Shown here: one piece after another, positions 23,946-32,723 of the stretch
Layout: each line of letters begins with the position of its first letter
Position numbering within the stretch: the stretch's first letter is position 1
Assembly (NCBI RefSeq): GCF_002093115.1
Contig: NZ_NAAD01000001.1
Span: forward strand, 1-64,000
Direction: 5' to 3'
Source: Geothermobacter hydrogeniphilus
Lineage (GTDB): Bacteria; Desulfobacterota; Desulfuromonadia; Desulfuromonadales; Geothermobacteraceae
DNA: 64,000 nt
Position numbers and translations under genes: made by a program
The notes under the pieces: generated by a model
What the model was told of the DNA's origin: nothing
The model's input: the letters and a program-made list of their open reading frames with translations, nothing else
The model's database searches: none

Positions 23946-23979
23946 AAAAAAGGCAGGCCCTTTCGGGTCTGCCTTTTTT
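23946..23979. terminator. Bidirectional terminator between lrgB and the PxxKW gene
   Basis: Stem AGGCAGGCCC / GGGTCTGCCT (one G-T pair) with loop TTTC, preceded by A5 and followed by T6. It serves converging transcripts from both sides. Confidence 0.9.
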
Positions 23980-24004
23980 GTCTGAAACGATTTGCGGGTG
24001 CGAC

Positions 24005-24283
24005 TCAGTGGCCGCCGCGCTTGGAGGCCTTGAGCGGGTTGATGCGCTGCTCGACCACCTTCTTTTCAACCTTCTGATGGGTGGCGAAATTGCAGATATT
24101 GACGGCCCATTTCCTGGCCGGCGCCGGGGCGACCGAACAGACCTTGCCGATCGAACCTTCGACGACGCGTGCGCAACCTTCGCACTGCTCGACGATCTGC
24201 TGGCAGGAATTGCCTTCGAAACTGCAACCGTTTTTGCCCCAGAAGGTACACTCGGTACCGGGAAGAACTGTTTGACACTGCAT
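24005..24283 (-). CDS. PxxKW family cysteine-rich protein
   Basis: A 92-residue protein with eight cysteines and the motif PARKW (residues 55-59) that names the family, so far known to me mainly from Desulfuromonadia and related anaerobes. It begins MQCQTVLPGTECTFWGKNGC. The cysteines suggest metal or Fe-S binding. It is monocistronic, with AAGGAG 9 nt before the ATG and a terminator directly after the stop. Function unknown. Confidence 0.85.
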   Translation of the reverse strand: MQCQTVLPGTECTFWGKNGCSFEGNSCQQIVEQCEGCARVVEGSIGKVCSVAPAPARKWAVNICNFATHQKVEKKVVEQRINPLKASKRGGH

Positions 24284-24343
24284 GACTGGAGTCTCCTTAC
24301 TTTATAGTATCAAGAGTCGTCTCTGTTTTTTCCCAAGACCCCC

Positions 24344-24373
24344 CTTTTACCCGATTCCGGAGTGGACTGTCAA
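24344..24373 (-). promoter_or_regulatory. Candidate promoter for the PxxKW gene
   Basis: On the minus strand TTGACA (24373-24368) is followed after 18 nt by TAAAAG (24349-24344). Confidence 0.4.
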
Positions 24374-24385
24374 CGAAAACTTGCA

Positions 24386-24562
24386 CCCGAATCCACCGGC
24401 TGTTTTGTGGACCGAGGGTGGCGGGACGGGTAGAGATGCAAGGCGCCATGCCGATTCGGGCGGAAACGTAGCCGAGCTACGTTGAGCACCGAATCGGTGA
24501 AGGCAACGAAGCAGATTCATCCGTAACGACACCTGAATCCCGAAATTGCCGGTGGATTTGGG
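24386..24562. repeat. Palindromic repeat family B, copy B1 (longest, 177 bp)
   Basis: Ends are CCCGAATCCACCGGC and GCCGGTGGATTTGGG (14 of 15 bp inverted match). Inner blocks also pair across the element (CCGATTCGG with its copy CCGAATCGG; ACGTAGC with GCTACGT), so the whole unit is an imperfect palindrome. It occupies about half of the 371-bp gap 24284-24654; the rest holds candidate promoters. Confidence 0.92.
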
Positions 24563-24654
24563 TTGCAGGGCATCTGTTGACGACGGCGCCCTGATCCTTT
24601 AGCCTGAGCACAGACGCCGAACCTGAAAGTGAAGATGTTCTGAGGAGTTCCTGC

Positions 24655-24951
24655 ATGAGAAAACATTCCCGTTGGGAGCAGATTTGTCGGCGTTGCGGCC
24701 GTTGCTGCTACGAGAAGATTGAATTCGAAGGTGAGGTTTATTACACTGATCAACCCTGTCCTTATCTGGATCTGGAAACCCGGCTCTGCACTGTCTATGA
24801 TCGGCGTTCCCGGGTCAAGCCGGATTGTATGCCGCTGTCGCCGCGGGTTCTCGGCATGGGCGTTTTGCCTGATGATTGTCCCTATGTTGCCGGGCGGGAT
24901 AATTACCCCGCGCCGCACCTTTGGGACACATGGGACGAGGAGGCGTCATGA
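24655..24951 (+). CDS. Small YkgJ-type cysteine-cluster protein
   Basis: A 98-residue protein with an N-terminal CxxCxxCC cluster (C11, C14, C17, C18) and further cysteines in QPCPYLD, TRLCTVY and KPDCMPLS, a short form of the Fe-S or zinc-binding YkgJ/UPF0153 family. GAGGAG precedes the ATG with 9-nt spacing. Its stop overlaps the start of a 33-residue ORF by 4 bp. Metal identity and role are unknown. Confidence 0.8.
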   Translation: MRKHSRWEQICRRCGRCCYEKIEFEGEVYYTDQPCPYLDLETRLCTVYDRRSRVKPDCMPLSPRVLGMGVLPDDCPYVAGRDNYPAPHLWDTWDEEAS

Positions 24952-25049
24952 TGCCTGCGGGGCAGGTGCTGATATTCTTCGAGGTGGACAGGCTGACGGG
25001 CGCCGGCTCAGGCGATCCGATCGACCCGGATGAGGGGGAGGATACATGA
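24948..25049 (+). CDS. Translationally coupled 33-residue ORF
   Basis: ATG 24948 overlaps the upstream stop (ATGA), follows GAGGAGG with 5-nt spacing, and ends in a TGA that overlaps the next ATG at 25046. The product begins MMPAGQVLIFFEVDRLTGAG and ends in an acidic DPDEGEDT tail; no known domain. Both junctions and both Shine-Dalgarno sites are ideal. It may be a real microprotein or a leader that couples translation of the phosphohexomutase. Confidence 0.55.
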   Translation: MMPAGQVLIFFEVDRLTGAGSGDPIDPDEGEDT

Positions 25050-26467
25050 ATAAAATTGTTTTCGGGACATCCGGCTGGCGGGGGATTCTGGCCGAGGATT
25101 TTACCTTTGAAAATGTCAGGGTGGTGACCCAGGCGATCGCTGACCATCTGGTTGCTGAAGGTGCGGCTGATGACGGCGTGGTGGTCGGCTACGACGCCCG
25201 CTTCATGGGGCGGCGCTTTGCCCACGAGGCCTGCCGGGTGCTGGCCGGGTCAGGTATCCGCAGCTGGATCTGCAACCGTGATACGCCGACGCCGGTCATT
25301 GCCCACGAGGTACTCGCCCGGCGGGCCGGCGCCGCCATCAATTTTACCGCCAGTCACAATCCCTGCGAATACAACGGCTTGAAATTTTCTCCCGCTTCGG
25401 GAGGCCCGGCTCTGCCGGAGACGACGCGCGATATCGAAGAGCGCGCCAATCGCATGCTGGGACAGGTCTGTTACCGGGACATGCCGCTGGACCGGGCGGT
25501 GCGTGAAGGATTGGTGGTGGAAATCGACCCGTTGCCGGCCTATTTCGAAACCCTGCGTCGACGTATCGATTTTGCCGCCATCGCCGCTTCGGGCCTGAAG
25601 ATAGCGGTCAATCCCCTCTATGGAACGGGGAGGGGCTATCTCGATCGTATCCTGCGCGAGGCGGGGGTTGAGGTGGTGACCTTCAACGATCACATCGACC
25701 CGACCTTCGGCGGCCTGCCGCCGGAACCGGCGGAGACCTGCATTGCTGATTTCATTGCCATGATCCGTTCCGACGCGGCCATCGGTCTCGGTCTGGCAAC
25801 GGATGGTGACGCTGACCGTTACGGCATTGTCGATGGTGACGGCAGTTATTACGAACCGAATTATATTCTTGCCCTGCTGGCCGATTACCTGTTGCGGGTC
25901 AAGGGGGAAGCGGGGGATGTGGCCCGTTCGGTGGCGACCTCACACTTTGTCGACGCGGTGGCCCGCAGCCACGGGCGACAGGTACTTGAAACCCCGGTCG
26001 GATTCAAGTATATCGGCGAATATATCGCCGCGGGCAAGGTCCTCATCGGCGGCGAGGAAAGTGCCGGCCTGACAATCCGCGATCATGTCCCCGACAAGGA
26101 CGGCATCCTCGCCTGCCTGCTGGTGGCGGAAATGGTCGCCGTGACCGGCAGGGGAATCGGTGATCTGCTGGCCGATCTTTATGAACGGGTCGGTGAGTTT
26201 TACACCCGGCGCAGCAATATTCGCCTCACTGATGATCTCGAACAGGGCTATGCCGCCAGGATGAATGCCCTGCCGGAACGTTTCGCTGACCTCGCGGTGA
26301 TCGATGTCGTGACCATCGACGGGTATAAATGTCTGCTGGAGAATGGCGCCTGGCTGCTGTTTCGCAAGTCCGGGACCGAGCCGGTGGTCAGGCTTTACGG
26401 CGAAGCCCGGGATGCCGGGACTCTGGAGAGGATTCTGCAGGCGGGAGAGGCGTTTCTGACCGGCTGA
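25046..26467 (+). CDS. Phosphoglucomutase/phosphomannomutase family protein
   Basis: A 473-residue alpha-D-phosphohexomutase. Motifs in order: FGTSGWRGI, TASHNPCEYNGLKFSP with the phospho-Ser (Ser in TASHNP), ATDGDADRYGIVDGDG (Mg loop), GGEESAGL (sugar loop), and RKSGTEPVVRLY (phosphate loop). It interconverts hexose 1- and 6-phosphates; glucose versus mannose preference is unclear. GGGGGAGG precedes the ATG, which overlaps the 33-residue ORF stop. Confidence 0.94.
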   Translation: MNKIVFGTSGWRGILAEDFTFENVRVVTQAIADHLVAEGAADDGVVVGYDARFMGRRFAHEACRVLAGSGIRSWICNRDTPTPVIAHEVLARRAGAAINFTASHNPCEYNGLKFSPASGGPALPETTRDIEERANRMLGQVCYRDMPLDRAVREGLVVEIDPLPAYFETLRRRIDFAAIAASGLKIAVNPLYGTGRGYLDRILREAGVEVVTFNDHIDPTFGGLPPEPAETCIADFIAMIRSDAAIGLGLATDGDADRYGIVDGDGSYYEPNYILALLADYLLRVKGEAGDVARSVATSHFVDAVARSHGRQVLETPVGFKYIGEYIAAGKVLIGGEESAGLTIRDHVPDKDGILACLLVAEMVAVTGRGIGDLLADLYERVGEFYTRRSNIRLTDDLEQGYAARMNALPERFADLAVIDVVTIDGYKCLLENGAWLLFRKSGTEPVVRLYGEARDAGTLERILQAGEAFLTG

Positions 26468-26496
26468 AGAGGGTGTTTTTCAGTTCTGTGTAAATT

Positions 26497-26534
26497 AAAC
26501 AAACGGCCCTGGATTTCCGGGGCCGTTTGTTTTT
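26497..26534. terminator. Bidirectional terminator after the phosphohexomutase
   Basis: AAACAAACGGCC pairs with GGCCGTTTGTTT across a 12-nt interior, followed by a T-run. The minus-strand FmdB gene ends about 35 nt beyond it, so it can serve both. Confidence 0.9.
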
Positions 26535-26567
26535 CCGGCCGGGTCACGCCCGGCCTTGTTTTCAGCC

Positions 26568-26774
26568 TCAGGTGAAGCCGGATGATTTTCCGCAGCCGGC
26601 GGCGCAGGGTGGGGCTCCCGTAGCGGTCACGCCGATTTGGCCCTTGGCCGGAATCGAGATCGCCTTGGCGGCGGTCGCGCCACAGTCGGGACAGGGGTGC
26701 TCGGTGACGTCGCTGTGACTCAGCTTCTCAAATGTTCGGTCACAGGCCGCACAGTGGAATTCATAGATCGGCAT
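26568..26774 (-). CDS. FmdB-type zinc ribbon protein
   Basis: A 68-residue protein. MPIYEFHCAACDRTFEKL and CPDCG form the zinc ribbon (two CxxC pairs), followed by a Gly/Ala-rich tail with another CAAGCG. This small regulatory-protein family is often annotated FmdB/putative regulator, but its function is not firmly known. GAGGAGG lies upstream. Divergent from the HTH-EIIA operon. Confidence 0.88.
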   Translation of the reverse strand: MPIYEFHCAACDRTFEKLSHSDVTEHPCPDCGATAAKAISIPAKGQIGVTATGAPPCAAGCGKSSGFT

Positions 26775-26836
26775 GAAAAACCTCCTCAGGTCAATTTATT
26801 CGTATTTTTGAATGAAGGGAGCAGTGAAGTCAAGTC

Positions 26837-26864
26837 TTGACATTTTTGCCTCGCGGTAGATAAT
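26837..26864 (+). promoter_or_regulatory. Sigma-70-like promoter of the HTH-EIIA/Ehr operon
   Basis: TTGACA (26837-26842), 16 nt, GATAAT (26859-26864). Located 44 nt before the ATG of the first gene. Confidence 0.65.
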
Positions 26865-26880
26865 GTCCAAAATTGTCCAA
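26864..26880 (+). promoter_or_regulatory. Direct repeat TGTCCAA x2, candidate operator
   Basis: Two exact TGTCCAA copies start 10 bp apart (26864 and 26874), about one helical turn, at the predicted transcription start. A site for the MerR-like HTH encoded by the first gene is possible but not shown. Confidence 0.4.
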
Positions 26881-26907
26881 TCAGGGAAATAGATAACAGG
26901 ATATTTC

Positions 26908-27624
26908 ATGAATCTTTCGGTGAAAGATGCGGCCGGTCTGCTGACGGTTTCGGAAAAGACCGTTTACCGCTGGATCAAGCAGGGCGCGATTCCGGCTTAC
27001 AAGGTCCATGGCAGCTACCGTTTCAACCGTGCTGAACTGATTGAATGGGCGACCTCGCGCCGTCTCGGGGTTTCGCCCGATGCCCATGCCGATCCCGAGC
27101 AGGACGCGCGGCCATTGCCCGAACTTCGGGAGGCTCTTGAGGCCGGCGGCATCATTTACCGCCTCGATGGACGAACCCGGGACGAGGTCCTGCATTCCCT
27201 GGTCAGTCACCTGCGTCTGCCGGAGGAGGTTGATCGTGATTACCTGCGGCAGGTTCTGATTGCCCGCGAAGAGTTGGCCTCGACCGCTTTCGGCGGGGGA
27301 GTCGCCCTGCCGCATCCCCGCAGCCCCGGCCTGCTCAACCTCAGCCAGCCGAGCCTGACCCTGGCCTTTCTGGAACACCCGGTTGATTTCGGCGCTCTTG
27401 ACGGTATACCGGTCGGAATTCTCTTTGTTCCCCTGGCGCCGACCCTGCGTACCCACCTGCACCTGTTGCGGCAGGTGGCCCACGCCCTGCACAACACCGC
27501 GGTGCGCGAAGTGTTGCGTCGGCAGGGGAACCGGGGAGAGATTTTCACGGTCCTGGAACAGGCTTATCCCGCAGTGGCTTCCAATTCGCCTGATTCAACG
27601 GCATCTCAAGGGGAGGGCTGTTAG
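26908..27624 (+). CDS. Helix-turn-helix/PTS EIIA-like fusion regulator
   Basis: A 238-residue protein. Residues 1-50 are an excisionase/MerR-type HTH (SVKDAAGLLTVSEKTVYRWIKQGAIPAYKVHG). Residues about 70-225 are a PTS EIIA-Ntr/fructose-type domain with the phosphoacceptor region FGGGVALPHPR; His136 is the likely phospho-His. No EIIB or EIIC partner is near. It is 2 nt upstream of the first gene of the Ehr-like complex with GGGAGGG between them, so it is likely a phosphorylation-responsive regulator of that operon (inference). Confidence 0.87.
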   Translation: MNLSVKDAAGLLTVSEKTVYRWIKQGAIPAYKVHGSYRFNRAELIEWATSRRLGVSPDAHADPEQDARPLPELREALEAGGIIYRLDGRTRDEVLHSLVSHLRLPEEVDRDYLRQVLIAREELASTAFGGGVALPHPRSPGLLNLSQPSLTLAFLEHPVDFGALDGIPVGILFVPLAPTLRTHLHLLRQVAHALHNTAVREVLRRQGNRGEIFTVLEQAYPAVASNSPDSTASQGEGC

Positions 27625-27626
27625 CC

Positions 27627-29639
27627 ATGCCTCTTTCTCTCGCGTTTCTTGCCGTTGGCGCCGCCCTGCTGTCCGGTCTGCTGCCCCTCGTTCGACCCGG
27701 CAGCAATGCCGTCGCCAGGCGGATTGCCTTTCCCCTGCTCGGGATCTCCGGGGTTCTCGGGATGGTCGCCGGGGGCATGGCGCTGGGCAGCGCCGAGCCG
27801 AGCCGTATTGTCCTGCCGGTCGGCCTGCCCTGGCTGCACAGCCACCTGCAGCTCGATCCGCTTGCCGGATTTTTCCTGGCGGTGGTCAGCCTGGTGACCC
27901 TGGTGGCCGCCATCTACGGACCGGCCTATGTGCGCGAATATGAACAGGGTCCACAGCCGCTGCTGCCGCTGACCCTGTTCACCGGCCTGTTCGTGGCCGG
28001 GATGCAGCTGGTGCTGCTGGCCGCTGACGCTTTTTCCTTCATGATCGCCTGGGAACTGATGTCGGTGACCAGCTATTTCCTGGTTGCCTACCAGCACCAG
28101 CATGAGGTCAACCGGCGGGCTGCTTTCATCTACCTGCTGATGGCCCAGGTCGGCGGGCTGTTCATCCTGCTCGGTTACGGGGTGCTGTCCGGTTTCGGCC
28201 ATGGTTTCGATTTTGCCCACATGGCCGCCGCCACGCTCTCACCGGGTTGGAGCAGCGTGGCTTTCCTGCTGGCCTTTGTCGGTTTCGGCATGAAGGCCGG
28301 ACTGGTGCCGCTGCATGTCTGGCTGCCGCAGGCGCACCCGGTGGCGCCGAGCCATGTCTCGGCGTTGATGTCGGGAGTCATGCTCAAGGTGGCGGTCTAC
28401 GGCTTCATTCGTTTCAGCTACGATCTGCTCGGCGGCATTCACTGGCAGTGGGGGGCGCTGGTGCTCTTTGTCGGCAGCGCCTCGGCCATCCTCGGAGTCC
28501 TCTATGCCCTGATGCAGCATGACCTGAAACGGCTGCTGGCCTACCACAGCGTGGAGAATATCGGTATTATCTACATGGGCCTCGGCCTGTCGATGATCTT
28601 CGCCGGGACCGGGCATCCGGCGCTGGCCGCTCTTGGCCTGATTGCCGCCCTCTATCACTGTCTCAACCACGCCCTGTTCAAGAGTCTGCTTTTCTTCGGC
28701 GCCGGGGTTGTCCTGCAGCAGAGCCGTGAACATGACCTGGAAAAGATGGGCGGCCTGATCCGGCGGCTGCCGGTGACCGCCACCTGTTTCCTGGTCGGCT
28801 GCATCAGTATTTCGGCCCTGCCGCCGTTCAACGGATTCGTCTCCGAGTGGCTTACCTTTCAGACCGCGCTGCAGGGCCCGGTGCTGGAAAACAACATTCT
28901 CGGGGCGCTGATTCCGGTTGCCGCGGCAGTGCTGGCGCTGACCGGAGCGCTGGCGGCGGCCTGTTTTGTCAAGGTGTTCGGCATCTGTTTTCTCGGTCTG
29001 CCGCGCAGCGAGAAAAGTGCCGCGGCCACAGAAACCACAGCGGGGCCGTTGGCCGGCCAGATCGTTCTGGCCGCCCTCTGCCTGTTGTTCGGGGTGCTGC
29101 CGACCTGGACCGTCGGGCAGTTGGAACATATCGCCCGGCTGTTTTTCCCCGGCGGCATGCCGGAGACGACTGCCCATGGTTGGCTCTGGCTGACACCGGT
29201 GTCGTCGCAGGTCGCTTCCTACGGGGCGCCGCTGGTGCTGCTCGGCATCGGCCTGGCCTGGGTGCTGGCCTGGCTCTGGATGCATCCCCGCCGCCGCCGT
29301 TTTCCGGTGCGGAGAGTTCCGGCCTGGGATTGTGGCTTCGGCTCTCTGAACGCGCGGATGCAATACACCGCCACCGCCTTCACCATGCCGATCCGGAGGA
29401 TTTTCCGTCCGGTGTGGCCGATCACGGAATCGTACCGGACACCGACCGCTGAAGAGCAGGGCGGTCGTTATCAGTTGAAGATAGGTGACTGGGCCTGGCT
29501 CAAGGTTTATGAGCCGATCGGTCGGCTGCTGCTGGCGACCGCCCGCCGCATGGCGATGATCCAGGGCGGCAATATCCGCGCCTATCTCGCTTACTCCTTC
29601 TTTACCCTGATTGTTCTGCTGCTGGTGGTGTCGCTATGA
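27627..29639 (+). CDS. HyfB-like antiporter subunit of an Ech-related complex
   Basis: A 670-residue polytopic protein of the NuoL/MrpA/HyfB family, which forms the proton- or sodium-pumping arm in complex I relatives. Hydrophobic helices fill residues 1-500; conserved segments include WELMSVTSYFLVAY, KAGLVPLHVWLPQAHPVAPSHVSALMSG and HDLKRLLAYHSVENIGII with the pump lysines. A long C-terminal extension with a last helix (residues about 640-670) fits HyfB. It overlaps the next gene by 4 bp. Confidence 0.92.
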   Translation: MPLSLAFLAVGAALLSGLLPLVRPGSNAVARRIAFPLLGISGVLGMVAGGMALGSAEPSRIVLPVGLPWLHSHLQLDPLAGFFLAVVSLVTLVAAIYGPAYVREYEQGPQPLLPLTLFTGLFVAGMQLVLLAADAFSFMIAWELMSVTSYFLVAYQHQHEVNRRAAFIYLLMAQVGGLFILLGYGVLSGFGHGFDFAHMAAATLSPGWSSVAFLLAFVGFGMKAGLVPLHVWLPQAHPVAPSHVSALMSGVMLKVAVYGFIRFSYDLLGGIHWQWGALVLFVGSASAILGVLYALMQHDLKRLLAYHSVENIGIIYMGLGLSMIFAGTGHPALAALGLIAALYHCLNHALFKSLLFFGAGVVLQQSREHDLEKMGGLIRRLPVTATCFLVGCISISALPPFNGFVSEWLTFQTALQGPVLENNILGALIPVAAAVLALTGALAAACFVKVFGICFLGLPRSEKSAAATETTAGPLAGQIVLAALCLLFGVLPTWTVGQLEHIARLFFPGGMPETTAHGWLWLTPVSSQVASYGAPLVLLGIGLAWVLAWLWMHPRRRRFPVRRVPAWDCGFGSLNARMQYTATAFTMPIRRIFRPVWPITESYRTPTAEEQGGRYQLKIGDWAWLKVYEPIGRLLLATARRMAMIQGGNIRAYLAYSFFTLIVLLLVVSL

Positions 29640-30580
29640 AAGGCTGGCTTCTCGCCCTTGTTCAGACCGGCCTGCTGGCCTTCGGTGCGCCGTTCCTGGC
29701 CGGCTGGGTCAAATGGATCAAATGCCGGCTGCAGTCCCGCCAGGGGCCGCCACCCTGGCAGCCCTACCGGGACTTGCTGCGGCTGTTCGGCAAGGAGGCG
29801 GTGGTTGCCGAAACCGCCAGCCCGATTTTCCGTGTCGCCCCCTATGTGGTCTTCAGTGTCACTGCGCTGGCCTGCTCGGTGGTGCCGATGGTGGCGATCG
29901 GCCTGCCGACCGCGGCGATTGCCGATGTCATCGTGCTGGTTGGATTTTTCGCTCTCGGCCGGTTTTTTCTCGCCCTGGCGGGGATGGATGTCGGCACCCC
30001 TTTCGGCGGCATGGGGTCCTCACGGGAGATGACCATCGCCTCGCTGGCTGAACCGGCGATGCTGCTGGGGGTCTTCACCCTGGCGATGACGGTGCGCAGC
30101 ACCAACCTGGCGTCGATGATCGGCTACCTGATCGAGCAGCCTTTCCAGCTCTATCCCTCCTTCGTCTTCGCCGCCATGGGCCTGGTGCTGGTGGCGGTGG
30201 CCGAGACCGGCCGAATTCCGGTCGACAACCCGGCCACCCACCTGGAACTGACCATGGTTCACGAGGCGATGATTCTCGAATACAGCGGTCGGCATCTGGC
30301 GTTGATGGAATGGGGGGCGATGCTGAAGCTGATGATCTACAGTGTCCTGCTCTGCAACCTGTTCCTGCCCTGGGGGGTGGCGGTCGACTTCGCGCCGCTG
30401 TCGCTGCTGATCGGCCTCGGCGCCATCACACTGAAGTTGCTGCTGCTCGGCACGGCGCTGGCCGTGGCCGAAACCGGGCTGGCCAAGATGCGGCTGTTCC
30501 GGGTGCCGCAGTACCTCGGGCTGGCTTTTATCCTCTGCCTGCTCGGCATGCTCAGCCACGTCATCCTGGAGGTCAACTGA
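29636..30580 (+). CDS. HyfC/NuoH-like membrane subunit
   Basis: A 314-residue protein with about eight membrane helices, the NuoH/HyfC type that links the hydrophilic module to the antiporter arm. Conserved loops: RQGPPPWQPYRDLLRLFGKEAV near residue 40, GGMGSSREM, and GRIPVDNPATHLELTMVHEAM. A 2-nt gap separates it from the next gene. Confidence 0.93.
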   Translation: MKGWLLALVQTGLLAFGAPFLAGWVKWIKCRLQSRQGPPPWQPYRDLLRLFGKEAVVAETASPIFRVAPYVVFSVTALACSVVPMVAIGLPTAAIADVIVLVGFFALGRFFLALAGMDVGTPFGGMGSSREMTIASLAEPAMLLGVFTLAMTVRSTNLASMIGYLIEQPFQLYPSFVFAAMGLVLVAVAETGRIPVDNPATHLELTMVHEAMILEYSGRHLALMEWGAMLKLMIYSVLLCNLFLPWGVAVDFAPLSLLIGLGAITLKLLLLGTALAVAETGLAKMRLFRVPQYLGLAFILCLLGMLSHVILEVN

Positions 30581-30582
30581 TC

Positions 30583-31260
30583 ATGTCCCTGACGCAACTT
30601 CCCCTGGCGGAACAGTTTGTCCTGACCCTGGCGGCGCTGATTCTCTTCACCTCCTTCCTGCTGCTGGCACAGAGCCGCATCGTCAGCCTGATCCACACCT
30701 TTGCCTGGCAGGGTGCGCTGCTGTTCATCGCCACCTGCCTGATGGCGGTGACCTCGGGACGGCATCATCTCTTCATCTCGGCGTTCATGACCCTGGCGTT
30801 GAAGGTGTTCTTCATCCCCTGGCAGCTCAGGCGGCTGGTGGTGCGACTGGATATCCGCCGTGAGGTCGAGACGGTCGGCAACGCGTCGCTGGTAATGATC
30901 GGCGGCGGGGCGCTGGTGCTGTTCAGCTACTACGTGGTTCAGCCGATTCGGGAACTCTCTTTCCTGGCAACCCGCAACACCATCGCCATCTCCCTGGCGG
31001 TCATCCTGATCGGCATGCTGATGATCATCACCCGGCGCAAGGCGGTCGCCCAGGTGATCGGTTTCATGTCGATGGAGAACGGCCTCTTTTTTGCCGCCGT
31101 GGTGGCGACCTACGGCATGCCGATGGTGGTTGAACTCGGGGTGGCCTTTGACGTGCTGGTGGCCGCCATCCTGTTCGGCATCTTCTTTTTTCAACTGCGC
31201 TCGGGGATCGGTTCACTCGATGTCGATCACCTGAACCGGCTGCACGAGGTGGATCGATGA
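30583..31260 (+). CDS. HyfE-like membrane subunit
   Basis: A 225-residue protein with about six hydrophobic helices. The N-terminal half resembles HyfE and the C-terminal half NuoK (AQVIGFMSMENGLFFAAVV). The ATG at 30583 is right after the HyfC-like stop; an upstream extension lies inside that gene and is rejected. It overlaps the next gene by 4 bp. Confidence 0.9.
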   Translation: MSLTQLPLAEQFVLTLAALILFTSFLLLAQSRIVSLIHTFAWQGALLFIATCLMAVTSGRHHLFISAFMTLALKVFFIPWQLRRLVVRLDIRREVETVGNASLVMIGGGALVLFSYYVVQPIRELSFLATRNTIAISLAVILIGMLMIITRRKAVAQVIGFMSMENGLFFAAVVATYGMPMVVELGVAFDVLVAAILFGIFFFQLRSGIGSLDVDHLNRLHEVDR

Positions 31261-32723
31261 CCGCCCTTTACCTGACCCTGCTGATTCCCCTGGCGGCGAC
31301 CCTGGCCTTTGCCCTGATCGGCCACTGGAAGCATGCCGGCAGCCTCAACCTGCTGGTCTGCGCCGCGACCTTCGCCACCTCGCTGAGCTGCGCGGTCGAT
31401 GTTTTCAACAACGGCGCGCTGATGTCGCCCGGCAAGCTTTTCTACGTCGACGCCTTCAACGTCTACCTGGTGCTGGTCAACGCCCTGGTCGGCTTGACGA
31501 CCGCCATCTTCTCGCGGCCCTACATGGCCCACGAGGTGGAAATCGGACGGGTCGATGACGCCCGCATGAGGCTCTACCACTCGATGTACCAGGGATTCCT
31601 GCTGACCATGCTGGTCGCCCTGACCACCAACAACCTGGGCCTGCTGTGGGTGGCCGTCGAGGGGGCGACACTGGCGACGGTGCTGCTGGTATCCCTCTAC
31701 CGGACCCCGGAATCGATCGAGGCCGGCTGGAAATATTTCATCCTCTGCGGGGTCGGCATCGCCCAGGCCCTGTTCGGCACGGTGCTGATCTATTTCGCCG
31801 CCGAACGGGTGCTGCCCGGTTCCGAGGACGCACTGTTGTGGAGTGTGCTGAAGGACCATGCCGCTGAGCTTGAACCGACGGTGCTGACCCTGGCGTTCGT
31901 CTTCCTGCTGGTCGGCTACGGCACCAAGATCGGCCTGGTGCCGCTGCACAACTGGCTGCCGGACGCCCATTCGGAGGGGCCGACGCCGATGTCGGCGATC
32001 CTTTCCGGGCTGCTGCTCAATATCGCCCTCTACGCCGTGGTGCGCTACAAGATGCTGATCGAGCCGGCCCTCGGCAACCATCTTCCCGGCTACCTGATGA
32101 TGGGCTTCGGCATGCTCTCCTTTACCGTCGCCGGCATCCTGCTGCACCGGCAGAAGGATATCAAGCGGATGTTCTCCTACTCGTCGATCGAACACATGGG
32201 GCTGATGACCCTGGCCTTCGGCATCGGCGGTCCGCTGGCGACCTTCGGCGGCCTGCTGCACATGATTGTCCACTCGCTGACCAAGTCGGCGATCTTCGTG
32301 ACCGTCGGGCACGCCGCCCATGTCGCGGGAACCCAGAGCATCGACAAGATCCGCGGCCTGATCCGCACCCAGCCGAGCATCGGCTGGAGCTTCCTGCTCG
32401 GCGTGGTGGCGATTGCCGGGTTCCCTCCCTTCGGCGTCTTCACCAGCGAGTTCCTGCTCTTTTCCGCCACCATCAAGAGCTGGCCGCTGCTGGTGATCCC
32501 GCTGCTGATCGGGCTGGCGGTCGCCTTTGCCGGCCTGTTCCGTCACCTGCAGCCGATGGTATTCGGTGAACCGCCTGCCGGGCAGGTGCCGGTCAAGGCC
32601 AATATGCTGCCGGTGCTGCTGCACCTGCTGGTGGTCCTCTGGCTGGGGATCGCCATTCCCGATGTTCTCTCCCGCTGGCTCGATCAGGCGACCATCATGG
32701 TGGTCGGAAGGGGGCTGTTATGA
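31257..32723 (+). CDS. HyfF-like antiporter subunit
   Basis: A 488-residue NuoN/NuoM-like proton-antiporter protein with about 14 helices. Key segments: VAVEGATLATVLLVSLYRTP, GTKIGLVPLHNWLPDAHSEG, and KDIKRMFSYSSIEHMGLM. With the HyfB-like protein this gives the complex two pump-type subunits. It overlaps the large-subunit gene by 4 bp. Confidence 0.93.
   Translation: MTALYLTLLIPLAATLAFALIGHWKHAGSLNLLVCAATFATSLSCAVDVFNNGALMSPGKLFYVDAFNVYLVLVNALVGLTTAIFSRPYMAHEVEIGRVDDARMRLYHSMYQGFLLTMLVALTTNNLGLLWVAVEGATLATVLLVSLYRTPESIEAGWKYFILCGVGIAQALFGTVLIYFAAERVLPGSEDALLWSVLKDHAAELEPTVLTLAFVFLLVGYGTKIGLVPLHNWLPDAHSEGPTPMSAILSGLLLNIALYAVVRYKMLIEPALGNHLPGYLMMGFGMLSFTVAGILLHRQKDIKRMFSYSSIEHMGLMTLAFGIGGPLATFGGLLHMIVHSLTKSAIFVTVGHAAHVAGTQSIDKIRGLIRTQPSIGWSFLLGVVAIAGFPPFGVFTSEFLLFSATIKSWPLLVIPLLIGLAVAFAGLFRHLQPMVFGEPPAGQVPVKANMLPVLLHLLVVLWLGIAIPDVLSRWLDQATIMVVGRGLL

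Noticed and set aside
31227-32624. 465-residue minus-strand His/Gln-rich ORF
   Set aside because: Complement of the HyfF-like gene; composition typical of the reverse strand of membrane-protein genes.
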